Below are positions 48,481-59,809 of a stretch of 64,000 nt of DNA, one piece after another. A program made the position numbers and the translations under genes. The notes below the pieces were generated by a model. The model was not told the origin of the DNA, searched no databases, and saw only the letters and a list, made by a program, of their open reading frames with translations. Numbering within the stretch: the stretch's first letter is position 1; each line of letters opens with the position of its first letter. The stretch comes from Anas platyrhynchos (taxonomy: Eukaryota > Chordata > Aves > Anseriformes > Anatidae): assembly GCF_047663525.1 (NCBI RefSeq), contig NC_092605.1, forward strand, positions 2,356,001-2,420,000. Reading direction: 5' to 3'.

Positions 48481-51400
48481 ATTTTCATGAAGCTGTGAAA
48501 AACAGACTTACTCCTTTTGAATGCACAAGCTTTTGGCCATGACAATATTTCATAGGCCATGTACCCGTGAAGACTGAAGGGCAGGTGTGTTGAGGTCACA
48601 ATATTTCCTCCTGGTGAAGGGATGCAAGAGCTCCCTTGGGAAAATAGCCCTGTAATATTCCTGCAAAGCAGAAGGTGCTGCTTGGTACTTCATTCAGCAG
48701 CTATTGGAAAACCACATCTTCTTCCCTGTGCAAATTAATGGGGAAGGAGTTGGACTACAAACCCACTGAGTACTGCAGTCAGCCCCTTTCCCCCTCACTT
48801 TAAAGCTCACAGAGCTCTGGGCAGGGTCCCTGCTCCCTGGGGAGGGCAGGTCACTGTCACATCAACAGCAGTCCGGGGTGGAGAAAGCTGCTGTCATTTG
48901 TCAACATCCCCGTTTTTGTTGATTTAATAATGGGAACAGATACCTACACTGTGCTGTGATCCTGGCAGATAAATGTGGGATAGGATGGGCAGCTGAGCGA
49001 GAGCAAAAGGATGCAGAGGCTTCTGTTCCATTTGCAAATTGCAGGGCAGGGCAGGAAGGGTGAAATGGAGAAGTGCTAATGCTCCATTAGCTTATCTGAT
49101 GGGTGCAATCAGGACTGTTGGGTTTGAGGGTTGTTTTTGTGTGTGTGTGTGTGTGGTTGTTTTTTCATCTTTCCTATTGACAAACACTGCTTCTCTTGCT
49201 CTTCCTCTCCTGGGGCAGAGTTAATTACATTCCCTCCTTCCTTTCCCTCTCCACCCAAGCAGGGCTCTGGCTGCTGATGCTTTGCAGGGCTTGGTGTGGG
49301 CACCTGCCCCAGTGCTTCCCACATCGTCACACATCATCTCTGCTTTGCATCCTGAGCTTTGGGGAGAAATCAGACTGTTTTCCCATCTATCCCGATTACC
49401 TCAGCAGGCCTGACCTATTTTCACTGCCTGTGGTTCTCGTCTTTCTGGGAGCAATGACACTGGTATACAGTAAAGAAAGGGCCCTATCTGAGCCAAGTAC
49501 TATTTATTTAGAAGAAAGATTTTTATTTAGAAGAAAGACTGTTAAGAGAAAACAGATTTTAAGGACTGTAAATCACTCTGTATCACTCTACCTAGAGCTT
49601 ACTTATCGCCCAATGCAAGATCAACTTTTTTGATTTTTTTTTTAGACTTTTGTAGAGATTGTCCTTTTTGGACAGCCCTCAACTGCCCCTGCAATCCAAG
49701 GAGGACCAGTCCTGTGATTCCTTACACCAAGCTGTGGCTCAGCAGCTGTTTCAGTGTAGCTGGGACCTTGAAATTAGGCCATACTCTTGTAATTGAGTCC
49801 TCAGCATTTGTTGAGAGATGGTTTATTGTGTCGTCCTGCCCATTCCCTTCCCATTCAGACAGGAAAGTCTTATACAATAACTTCACCTCGTGGAAAAGGT
49901 CATGCTCAGAGTTCACAAAACACTGTCTCTGTAGTCCTTTGTTTATTGCTTAGTATCCCTATGCCCATCCCATAAGCCACAAAACAGGGGAAGATATTTA
50001 AAAATAATCTCCATTTTGGCACATTCCCCATAATTTGGCAGTATTTGGGTTGAGGCTTTTGGTTTACATTTATCCGAGTGTCAGAAAAATCAGGACAAAG
50101 CTCAGCTGGAGTTTCACAGTTTTGCTGAGCTCCACAGCGAACCCCCATGCAGAATTGCCGCAGGTTTTATAGGTCTCCATCCAGCCCATAAATCAGTTGA
50201 GGTCGACTTGAAACTCAGCCCAGGTATGCCATGACACCCCAGCAGCCCCAGGACTGATCCAGACAGCTGCACAAAGGCTCACACAGCTTTTGCCTGCACT
50301 CAGTTCCTGCTCTGCCATGAGCTTTCTGCATGTCCCATCCCTTGGCCTCAAATAATCCATTGCCACCAGGCTTGCCCAGCATGCCATCAGGCAGCCCACG
50401 TGCATTTACACCAACATCCTCACATCAGCAGTGTCCCGTGGTAGCACGAGGCAGAGCTGTTATCACTCACTGCAAACCGTTCTTTCCTCTCCTCACATAT
50501 TATTATTTTTTTTGAGTGTCAGATGTGGAAAAGTGGACAGGATGATCACTCAGCATGTACCTTGTCTCTGCTGCCTGCTGGAAAGTCATGGCAAAAAATG
50601 AAAAATGAGCGAGGGAAGAATTTAGAAAGTACTGAAAGGCAGTGGGGCAAATTAAGTCCAACTCCACTGTGGTTTTGCTGGTCTTGATAGAGTTGCACCA
50701 AGAGACGACTGCTCAGATGTTCCACTGATTTGTCAGCAGGCAATTGGTAATAATCTTTTAGCACTTTTACTTAACAAGTGATCATTTTTTCTTACCGCAG
50801 AACTCCTGTGGGTAGGATGAGGCATTCCCCAAAGAGCACTAATGATCTCATCCTAGCTGACCCTACGCAGAAACCTTCAGCCCAAGCATGAACACTGATC
50901 ACTTACACGGCACAATTGCTAGCTGATGCTCTTTCGTCTTGCATCAGTTTACCCACAAGGGTTTCCATGGAAATTAAAATACGGTATCATACCTGCTATA
51001 TCATGCCCTGATCTTCTGGTTTTCCATGGGGTGTACCACATGCTAGCCCTATAAATCCTTAAAGAACCATGGATCTATGGGGTAGTAATTACCCGGTGTC
51101 TGTGGAGTAAATCCAAAACATCTCCACCCCTGTGGAGCTGTAATTACACTACAGACAGCACAACCAGCTGACTGCAACAGGACATCTTCCCCATCCCAAG
51201 GTGTAACATAATCCTCGCACCACCCAGAGAAAACAGAGATGTGAGAGACAGAAAGAACATGTAATGTTAAAGGGAAAATCCTGGGTTCAGGTTGGAATAT
51301 TTATGGTCCAGCTGTGGGATAAATTGGAGTAACCACACAGTCACATCCAATGCCTTAGTTTAATTTTCACCATGTCTCATTAAAACAGCCTCTGGTTTCA

Positions 51401-53779
51401 GCCACCACCCCTCAGAAATTCTATTGAATTACCTGTAGAGGAAAACTCAGCGGTGCTGAGAGCAGGCTATTTTCAGTACCAGAAGGTCTTTCCTGTGAAA
51501 TGAAGTCCTCCGAGAACTGCTTTGGACAGCAAGCCTGGTCACATTCAGACCAAGACTCACGATGTATTCGTCTGTCCACCCCTATCAGTCAGATCTGCAG
51601 GTCCTGCCATTATACCAATTAATTATGTCTTCTAGTGTTTACCCACGTTGATGCCGCAGGGACTTGAAGGTTATTCAATGCATGCTTGGGGCAATATAAT
51701 TTCATATCCTTCTGAAACCTCAGAAGGTACAGCGAGATCCCTGGAGCACAGAGAGCTCTGTGAAGTCCTTGTAAGAATACTGATAATTCATTTGCTTTGC
51801 TCAGAAGTTTTATTTTTTATTCCAGGCACGATTTCATGTGGGACTCTGGAATTTCTCGTAACTTTGGTACAATCATTTCTGAGAGTTACTGAGACATTTT
51901 ACACATGTTTACAGCTGGAGTGTGTGGCAAAAAAAAAGGGGTTGATGGTAGATATAATTGAAATTAAGCTTGCCAACTACCACTAATTCCTCAAAGGATA
52001 ATTGTGCTGATTAAAACTTCACCTGTTTGAAGTGCCTGTACCACATATGCAGGCAGTGAGTGCTGAGCTGACAGATCTTAAAAAAAACTGCAGTCGCAGC
52101 TGTGATTTTTTGAAGGCACCTCAAGCAGTCAGAGGGAGTCGCAGGCATCTGGACTGCCCCCAGCAGTAATGATCATTAGCAGTGGTCATCACCCAGACAG
52201 AGCCCCATGACCGCAGCAGGCACGAGGGAGGGGAACAGCCTGTTCTCCACAGGGATCTGTGGAGAATATAGCAAGGCACCTGCACAAATCCCAAGTGCTG
52301 CTCTCTCTGACCCACTCAGCTGCATTTACCATGGACAGGAGCTTTGTTGGATGCATCACCAAGACAAGGGAAGCAACACCAGCAAGATGATCAAACTGCA
52401 TAGAATATCTGCCTTTTTCCTGTGATCCCCTCCTGCAAAATGTTTGTGTTCTCACCCTATTGCTCTCAAAGTGGTGGACGCAGACACAACCCAAATCTGC
52501 AGGAGCTCCAAAAGGTTTTGCGTGTCACTTTGTGGAAGGCTGTGTCCGCATTAAGACTACGTATTTGAAACAGCTACTCTTCCTGTTCTGTTCTTCAGCT
52601 TCTGAGTGGTGAACTGGAACAAATGTTACCGAAAGCCCATTTCCATCCTTTAATTTATAAGGACAGCTATTGGAGCTTCCAGGACTTTAATGGCAAGTAA
52701 AGTTGTTTTCTCCTTAAGAGACTGATAAAGTGAAACTTATATCTTGCAGCTGCCTTAGTCATTCTCTTGAAAGCATGCTCACCTCGCTCCTCCAGGCAGC
52801 AGGAGAGAACCAGTGCTCCCCTCCTGGCAATGCCCGCTCCTGTGCTTGGATGGGGCTCATCAGGAACAAGAGGGAACGGGGCTTCTGCTATAAAGGGGGT
52901 GGATGCCTTAGCTGCAAAGCAAATAAACTGAATCACAATAGAGGTTGCTGGAGAGAGGACTTTTTAAAACATTTTCTGTTTCTAATTTTGGTAAGGAAAT
53001 AGGCAATTACTGTCTTAAAAAATTAAATGTCATGAAATTTCAAACTCCATTTGTTTCTGATAAATATCTTGCAACTTGTGACAGAGGTTGCTGGAAATCT
53101 CCCCTAATAGCAGTGCCATGTTGGCCAAGGAACGTTTGATCTGTGCTCTAGCCTTTTCTTCATGTGGGCTGGACTGGCCTATAGTCAGATAAAACATCAT
53201 CTGGTTAGTTAAGGTTTTAAAAATAAATGTGAGCCTGTCGGTTTTCGCTTTATAGTAGCAATGCCCAACCTATCTGGAAGAAACTAGAAACTGGCCAGTA
53301 TTAAAACACCATTTGCCAACTTAGGTGCACTTCATAGAGGGAGTCTGGAATCTTGATTTATGTGTCTTCAAGCCTTGGCCAAGGTTCAGCTCTACCTTCT
53401 ACCCAAAACAGCTTGGTCGGACAGCGTGTACCCTGCTGCAGAGTGCGCGAGGCAGACCAGCAGTGTTTGTACACGTTGGCGTCTGAGTTACCTACATGCT
53501 TCACTAGGTCATAATTTCTAGTGTAAAACGTGTGCAGTAGGTGGGGTCTACATGGACACACAGATATGTGGGCGTCATATTGTCTTTAGACTTTGTTTTA
53601 GAAGGTTTATTGGACTCTAATCCAGTTTTATATGAACCTCTTACTGCACAATGTGGTCTGCACTTAGAATATTCATTTGGGTTAGGGGAATACACTCATG
53701 TTTGTTCAACAGATGAGCATCAAAGCCCACAGGCCAGGTTTTTATCTGTAGAGACTGACAATGCACTGGTCACCTCCTG
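48481..53779. other. Unique non-coding sequence, no gene recognised
   Basis: A (GT)8 microsatellite lies at 49139-49154 and a 17-base direct repeat with a 19-base period at 49503-49538. The 145-codon plus frame at 49196-49633 includes that repeat and shows no domain. Other frames reach 112 codons. A small CTCCAC/GTGGAG hairpin lies at 51122-51137. Confidence 0.5.
49503..49538. repeat. 17-base direct repeat, period 19
   Basis: TTTATTTAGAAGAAAGA occurs at 49503-49519 and again at 49522-49538. A recent short tandem duplication is the simplest explanation. Confidence 0.85.
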
Positions 53780-53845
53780 AGATTTTCCAAAGGACTTTTA
53801 CATCTAAATCCCATTCATTTCAATGAACTCAGTGGCTTAAAAGCA
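53780..53845. repeat. Ancient sauropsid-type fold-back repeat, partial
   Basis: The order GATTTTCCAAAGGA, then TCTAAATCCCATTCATTTC, then AATGAACTCAGTGG resembles a dispersed repeat common in turtles whose middle is a near-palindrome around 'cattgatttcaatg'. The inner TTCATT/AATGAA symmetry is still visible here. I cannot assign a family name. It is a short diverged piece. Confidence 0.42.
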
Positions 53846-55257
53846 AGCATTTACTTTCAGAAATTCCACCACATCTAACTGCACCATTGGCCCAAAGCTT
53901 GTAAACAATCTCTTTTTTTTTTTTTAAGTTGAAGTCTCATCAAATGAACTTTTTAGTGCTTGCCCTGAAAGTTGTGAATTAGTCTTCACACTTTAGTGTT
54001 CAACTTCAGAGGTGCTGATACAAGACGCTTTTTTCCTATAAATTTGTAGGGCTTGAAGACTGGGCAAGGACAGATAAGTAGGTCTCTTCTGATGTGTCAC
54101 GCTACTATGAACTGGAATTTCTTTATGTTTTAATAATCCTTGTTGAAAATCTCTCTGTGTGTTGCTTTTGCATTGCCCTGGTTGTATCAGAAGCAGCAGA
54201 AGCAGAGGCAAAGCCACTGTACGTGGTGGATAGAAAGCCAACTCTAGCACGGCAGCTTGGGCTTTGGCTTACGTTTGTGATGGAGCACAGCTCATCCGTC
54301 ACCGCTACTACAGCCTGCCTGAGGCACTGGGAATTAATTACAAAGCCTGAGAAGAAAATTCAATAACAGAATTGAAATATTCCCATCACTTTCCCTTGAA
54401 TTAGATCACCCAGATAATGTCTGCAGATCATAAAATACGATGCAAGATGAGACAATATTGCTAATTAGACGGACACTGCACCCAGTCTTCAGTCAACTCT
54501 TGTGAAGCTCCATGAAGTCATGCATGAGCAGGCTCCAAGGATGAAGGCAAAGGATCGATAAGGATGACTTTCTTTCATAGATTCACCTGTGATAAGCACA
54601 TTCCAATGAGTCATTGCAGGATGAGTTGGTGCGAGAATTCACATCCATGTAGATATAATGTAGTATAGAGAGATTCAGTAAAGGCCTTTTGTTTTTTTTT
54701 TTTACAGATTCTATTTAAAAATAGAGATAAGCAATAGTAAAAAACATAAAAAAATAACACAAGCAAAACACATATTCAGTGACTGCAGATATTTACTGTC
54801 ATCCCAGGATGCAGTGCTCATGAGGTAGTACTTTGGAGTACAGTGGGGAAAAAAAAAATGCACAAAATTACTTCCAGTTGGTTCTGAGGTAGGCCCTGGG
54901 TGACCAAAATCCCTGTCCCCTGAAACAAATCCAGGTCATATTAGCTGTGCCGGCTGGGTTCTGATTCAGCATGGAATTTGTTTTTCCCATCATGTGAGAG
55001 AGAAAACATCCAGTCCAAAGAGGGAGATGTCAGCTCGTACGCAAATTCGTTCATCAGAGAGAAACGATGCCACAAACACGCAAAGCAGAGAAGTGGGCTT
55101 AGCAACATGATAACTTGCTGTATTGCCTTGTGGACAGAACCGTCTTTGAAGGATTAGTAACAAACTGAAAGCTCACTGGAAATATCTCGCTTGTTTGTTT
55201 TGGCTTCCAGAGCATTTCTAAGAGTAATTACTAGCAGTTGAGAAATGGAGAGGACGA
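53846..55257. other. Unique non-coding sequence, no gene recognised
   Basis: A short T run lies near 53,912-53,925. Frames are at most 90 codons. No repeat recognised. Confidence 0.5.
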
Positions 55258-55412
55258 AAAATGTGGTTAGTGCACAGGGCGGTGGCTCAGGAGACCTAGG
55301 TTGATTTCTAACCTCTGCTATGGTCCAGTGTGACATGGAAAGGAGCCCCTCATCCATCTGCAGCTCAGATACCCGCTCTCCATGGTGGGGCTGAAGATGC
55401 CCCTCACTGACA
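55258..55412 (+). repeat. MIR-type SINE fossil
   Basis: The + strand follows the sense order of MIR as found in archosaurs: AATGTGGTTAGTGCACAGGG (55,260-55,279), GGCTCAGGAGACCTAGGTT (55,284-55,302), 'aacctctgctatggtccagtg' in diverged form, then TCATCCATCTGCAGCTCAGA and a 'ctccatggtggggctgaag' segment for the CORE. The tRNA-like head with its B-box region is the best preserved part. Confidence 0.65.
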
Positions 55413-56094
55413 TGGTGCCCAGGCAGAGCCCCTGGCAGGATTCAGCCCTTCCCAGCCTGCAGATGTGAGCTTAATTCAGCCACAGCCACATCCCTGCCAT
55501 AAGGGCCAGTGCTCGTAAGCCTCTCTTCATGGCGAAGCACTGCTTCAGAGGGGGCAAAATCCCCAGTCCCCATGCGCAGATGCACATCCGTTTAAGCCAG
55601 TGGATATGAATGGATTTGTTCTCCGCAGGAATGAATGTGTTTATTAAGATACATGTTGGCCGGGCAGTGACAAATCTATCCTCCCGAACCCAGTGATTAA
55701 GGTTTAATTTTATTCCGGATTACAGCCAGCTCCGTTTGCTAACCAGCCCTCATCCAAGTTTGTGCACATATTGCCTGGAAATGAACGTTACTCTCCAACT
55801 GCTTAAGCAGCTTTGGATAAGAAATGATGGTTTCAGGGAGATTAGGAGCATAAGAAAGATCTCCAGGCTCAGAGGAAGTTAAGGGAAAGTGTCACCACGA
55901 GTTCAGGAAGAAATTCTGCCACCTGTGAGGGTTTGAATCCTCCAAATCTCTTGGGAGAGTCCAATAGAGCTGATGGAAGACTGATGGATTAGTGAAGGCA
56001 ATACACTTGCACATGGTGAGCATGAACCCAGCCTATATATACATATATTTACACATGTATATCTAAACTGTCAGAAGGAAAATGTATACACTTC

Positions 56095-56120
56095 AGAAAC
56101 AGCCTCTAGAAACAGCCTCT
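56095..56120. repeat. Perfect tandem duplication, 2 x 13 bases
   Basis: AGAAACAGCCTCT at 56095-56107 is repeated without gap or change at 56108-56120. Confidence 0.9.
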
Positions 56121-56872
56121 GGGCTGAGGAGAGCTGGGGTGCGAAGGTTTGCATCTTTCTCCAGCACCCTGCTCCTGCAGAGCGCATCTCCTCTGCTGTT
56201 TTCTTCATATCCTGCCAGATAAAGGTCTTAAATAACTCCTATTTCTTGTTCATAAACATATGTTATGTTTCTAATGAAAAGCTCCATCAAGAAAGAAGCT
56301 ATGCATTGCATGGCTGCAGGAAGGGAATAGCCACAGCCTGGGCAAAATTGCATCCTGTGCCTGTGCTTCTCCTCACAGCTTCATCTTCTCTCCTTCCAGT
56401 GATTTCTGGGCAGGAAGCAGAGCTCCAGCAAGTCCCTGTGATGAATTTGATGGTAGGAGGAGGCCAGTAAGCAGAGCCGGTGAATATTTCACCCTCGCTG
56501 TAACAACAGCTTTAATTTGTGAAACAGCTTGGAATAAAATTCTGGTAGTTTTTCATGGGAAAAAAAGTGGACGTAATTTCTGTGTTTCGCAAAAGGAACA
56601 GCAGCAAACTCAAATGCCTGGGCCTATCATTATCTGTGTGCCAAAGTTCTGGGTGGACATAAAAGTTAACCTAGAGAAATAACATCACAATCTTCCCTAA
56701 TTAAGTAGATTCTGCTTGTTTATTGTCTTCAAGTATCTGCAGCTCTGCTCATCAATTTTTCACAATATTCCTTGGCTGTTTTCTCATGTTCAGTGTCTGC
56801 CAGTTTGATGTTTTGTTCTCTGGAGATTTCTTTCATAAATTTTTACTATTTCCTTGGAGACTTTTTATTATC

Positions 56873-56899
56873 TTTTTTTTTTTTTTTTTTTTTTTTTTT
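56873..56899. repeat. T27 homopolymer
   Basis: Twenty-seven uninterrupted T residues. Read on the minus strand it would be a poly-A tail, but no retroelement body is recognised beside it. Confidence 0.85.
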
Positions 56900-57844
56900 C
56901 AAATGACTGTATTTACTGCAATACCATGCAGTGAGAGGAGAAAGCCATGCAGTGGAAACTCCTTTAACTGAATGACATGGAAAATCCCCTCTGGCTTCCA
57001 GGCAGCTAAAGAAGGTCAAACGCAGTCAGAGCTCTAACTCTGTCAATGGATCCCGAATCCAGTATTTAACATTGATCTGCAGCTTCATAAATACCGTATT
57101 GACACCAGTGACATCAGTCCTGACATCAGAGTGATGAAATACAACCAGGACATATAAAAAGGACTTCATGCTGCCAGATTTGCTCATAGCAACTACCGGA
57201 ACAAAAAGGAAAAGGAGCTTTTGTAAGTTTAATTAACAACTGGTAATACTGCTTTGGTAGAGGAGCTGTGCAGGCCTGGTGCATATTGCCAGATTGCTTG
57301 GCCAAGGGACCAAAAGTGATCTTCATCTTGGAAGGAGATTGCTGGAGATCCACCTCTCTGTTTTGTTATAGCCCAAAATGAAGCACGGGGCAATCTGAAG
57401 GCTCCCACGTAACAATGTTTGTAAGGCTCTTCACACACCTGGAAATTCAGATGTAAATCTGACTGTCCCCTGGTCAGCCTGGGGACATCCTTTCTGAATT
57501 CAGAAGCACCTAGAAGCAGCTCCATTACATCATGCAAAGACCACTGGAACATTTTGCAAAAGAACGAGTGCAAAGTGACCAAGGTGGTATTTAGGGAAAT
57601 GGTTATGAGTTGACAGAAATTCAGATGGTAACTCTTTTTTTAATAAAATGAAAGGGGAAGGAAGAGAATGATTCAGATATTCCCTTGAAAATTTTACAAA
57701 ACTACTTTTCACATACCTCAATTATCTCCACCTTCATTTTATATATGAGAATCTGTGCCTACAGAATGAGTCAATAAAAGCCAATAAAATGAGAACAGTA
57801 TGAGACAGATCTTTGGGTTGTATAAATAAAGCATGAGTTAGGTG

Positions 57845-57903
57845 ACATCATTGGGGCAACAGTGATTTATACCAGCTGAGGATCTGGCCCATAAACCAGG
57901 AAC
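57845..57903. repeat. Ancient sauropsid-type repeat, short piece
   Basis: The stretch GTGATTTATACCAGCTGAGG followed directly by ATCTGGCCC (57,861-57,890) matches the end of a dispersed element I associate with turtles and birds. Only about 40 bases are convincing. The family is not assigned. Confidence 0.42.
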
Positions 57904-59809
57904 AACTCTTTCTGTGCAGTGATTTATGTTCTCCAGTTATTGACTGCTTAGGAATAAGCCCTCTGTTATAAACAATCTGGGAAGCGAAGAAGGCAATTGT
58001 ATCTTAATGAGACCGTGGTTCAAAGCACTGCCCTGTTACACTGACCCTTCTATAGATCAGAAAGTCTCCTTGATTTAATTACAGATCCCAGACTAGACAG
58101 CTCCAAAACTCATTTATGCCCTGATTTTCTTTTTCTTTTTTCTTTTTTTTTTTGGGGGGGGTGCACTTTATGGTGATTTACAGTTCAGCCTAGAAGACTC
58201 CCTTCCCAAGCAAAAAAAAAAAAAAAAAAAAAAAAAAAGAATAAGCAGTTCTGCCTTTTAAATCTGAAGGAGCAAAAACTTCAAGGATGGATTTATGGGA
58301 ATTTAAATGAGAGTCAACACACTGAACACGTGTGAAAGGTTCCCATTTGAAAGTTCACCATCCAGAATCACACACAGCTTTTAGCAGATATTACAGAATT
58401 GTTCCACTAGGGTTATCACATCTTCAAGGAGATCTATTAATTAATTGATTGATTTATTTATGCTAATCTATGGTATAAAGAAGTGGAAATAACACAGCAT
58501 TCCCTGTCACATGCCCTCCATGCCCAGAGATGGCTGATGGCCACTGAATCAGCATGGAAGTTGTCTGTGTGCCATCAAAAGTCTTGATAAATATTCAATA
58601 AACAGCTACCTCCCCACCAAGCCTTTGAAAAATCTCCTCCTTAAGCTTTTCCCTCATCTCTGTGGATTCAAAGACTTTCATGTTACAGTTGCCAAAGGTC
58701 CCTGCATGATTTAAAAGCTGAAATCCCACTGCCTTTTCATGATTTACACTCAGTTTCCAGAGGCTTCTACTGAAAGGCACAATTCCCACTCACCTGGCTG
58801 CACAACTCCCTTCTGCACCTCGTCTTCCCTGATTGAGGATCTGCATTTTCCCTTTTTACTAAATCTTTCTCTGCCGGTGCCTACCCCTGGCATTTTCTGT
58901 GTCTTTCCTTTCTCTGACCAGTCCTTAATGTCACGGCCTGGCCTTGGCACACCTGCTGGTGCCTGTCTCAGCTTCAAGGGTCTCAAAAATAAGCTCCTGA
59001 TGTAGAAGCAGGTCAGGGACATGAGTACATGACCTGTGCTCAGCAAGGCACTGTGCCAGGTGTCTTATTTATATGCTGCCATTAATTAGTTCATGCCATT
59101 AATTATCATGAACATTCACAACATTTTGGACAGAAAGCATACTATATATTGGCATTTTTATAAACTGTGATTATATTGTTTCTCTGTTTTCAAGTCCCTT
59201 AAGCAGAAACTTATATTCCCTCAGGAATGAAGTCTCTTGAGCAAAGTTATAGCATATATTAAGAGGGGAACTTTAACCCGTGCTGTAAACCACATATTAA
59301 TATTTAATAAACCCTGCCTTCTTTCAACACAAATAAAATATTACGGCTCTCTGAGCTGAAATGTTTTTAAAGGGAACAATGATTTATATTTTTCCAAAAT
59401 AAACAGTCTTCGAGTGAAGTCCTGAAATTATTTTAGAAACATTTTTGTGAATGAAATGTGTGCCTAAGAATAATTTTGTAGATTATAAGATCTGACAATA
59501 CCAATAATTACACTGCTGTAAGTCAGCTTAAGTGCCCTACCTTCCTCTGAGTATCAGGACTCGCTTTTTCTCCTTAAAATCTAGGGCACTTTAATGTATT
59601 CGAGTCGAACATTTAAATCTACAGTCATAAGCTTCTCTGGAAAATAGTCTTGTATTTTTAGGACTGGAAAAGGACATGGGGAACTTGTTTCTCCCCATTA
59701 AAATAATAATCAGTGTCTCTACTAATAGGAGAGGGGAAAAAAAGAAACAGAATAATGTGACGATTGTAATGATCCCGCTCTGTCATAAAACAAGTATGTT
59801 AATGGTGAA
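57904..59809. other. Unique sequence with poly-T/G8 and poly-A tracts
   Basis: A T-rich tract at 58125-58153 ends in G8 (58154-58161). Fifty bases later comes A27 (58212-58238), so the T and A tracts could pair as an arm. A 12-base direct repeat TGCCATTAATTA lies at 59077-59088 and 59094-59105. Two opposing frames of 88 and 98 codons around 58.75-59.05 kb cover each other; neither is convincing. Confidence 0.55.
58212..58238. repeat. A27 homopolymer
   Basis: Twenty-seven uninterrupted A residues, facing the poly-T tract at 58125-58153. Confidence 0.85.

Larger units (their letters stand above)
55413..57844. other. Unique non-coding sequence; possible conserved block at 55.57-55.87 kb
   Basis: From 55,570 to 55,870 the sequence has balanced composition, no repeats, and homeodomain-type motifs (GATTAAGG, GGATTA at 55717-55722), so it may be constrained. 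A tandem duplication lies at 56095-56120 and a T27 run at 56873-56899. The 117-codon minus frame at 57229-57582 has no recognised domain. Confidence 0.45.

Noticed and set aside
49139..49154. (GT)8 as a possible Z-DNA or regulatory tract
   Set aside because: It is short and ordinary for a vertebrate genome; listed only as a microsatellite within its segment.
49196..49633. 145-codon plus-strand open frame with hydrophobic stretches
   Set aside because: The frame runs through a recent 17-base direct repeat and has no conserved motif; the hydrophobicity comes from T-rich sequence.
50300..50370. Possible MIR fragment (TTCCTGCTCTGCCATGAG, then a 'ggcctcaaataatcc' piece)
   Set aside because: Suggestive order over 60 bases, but divergence is too high to separate from chance by eye.
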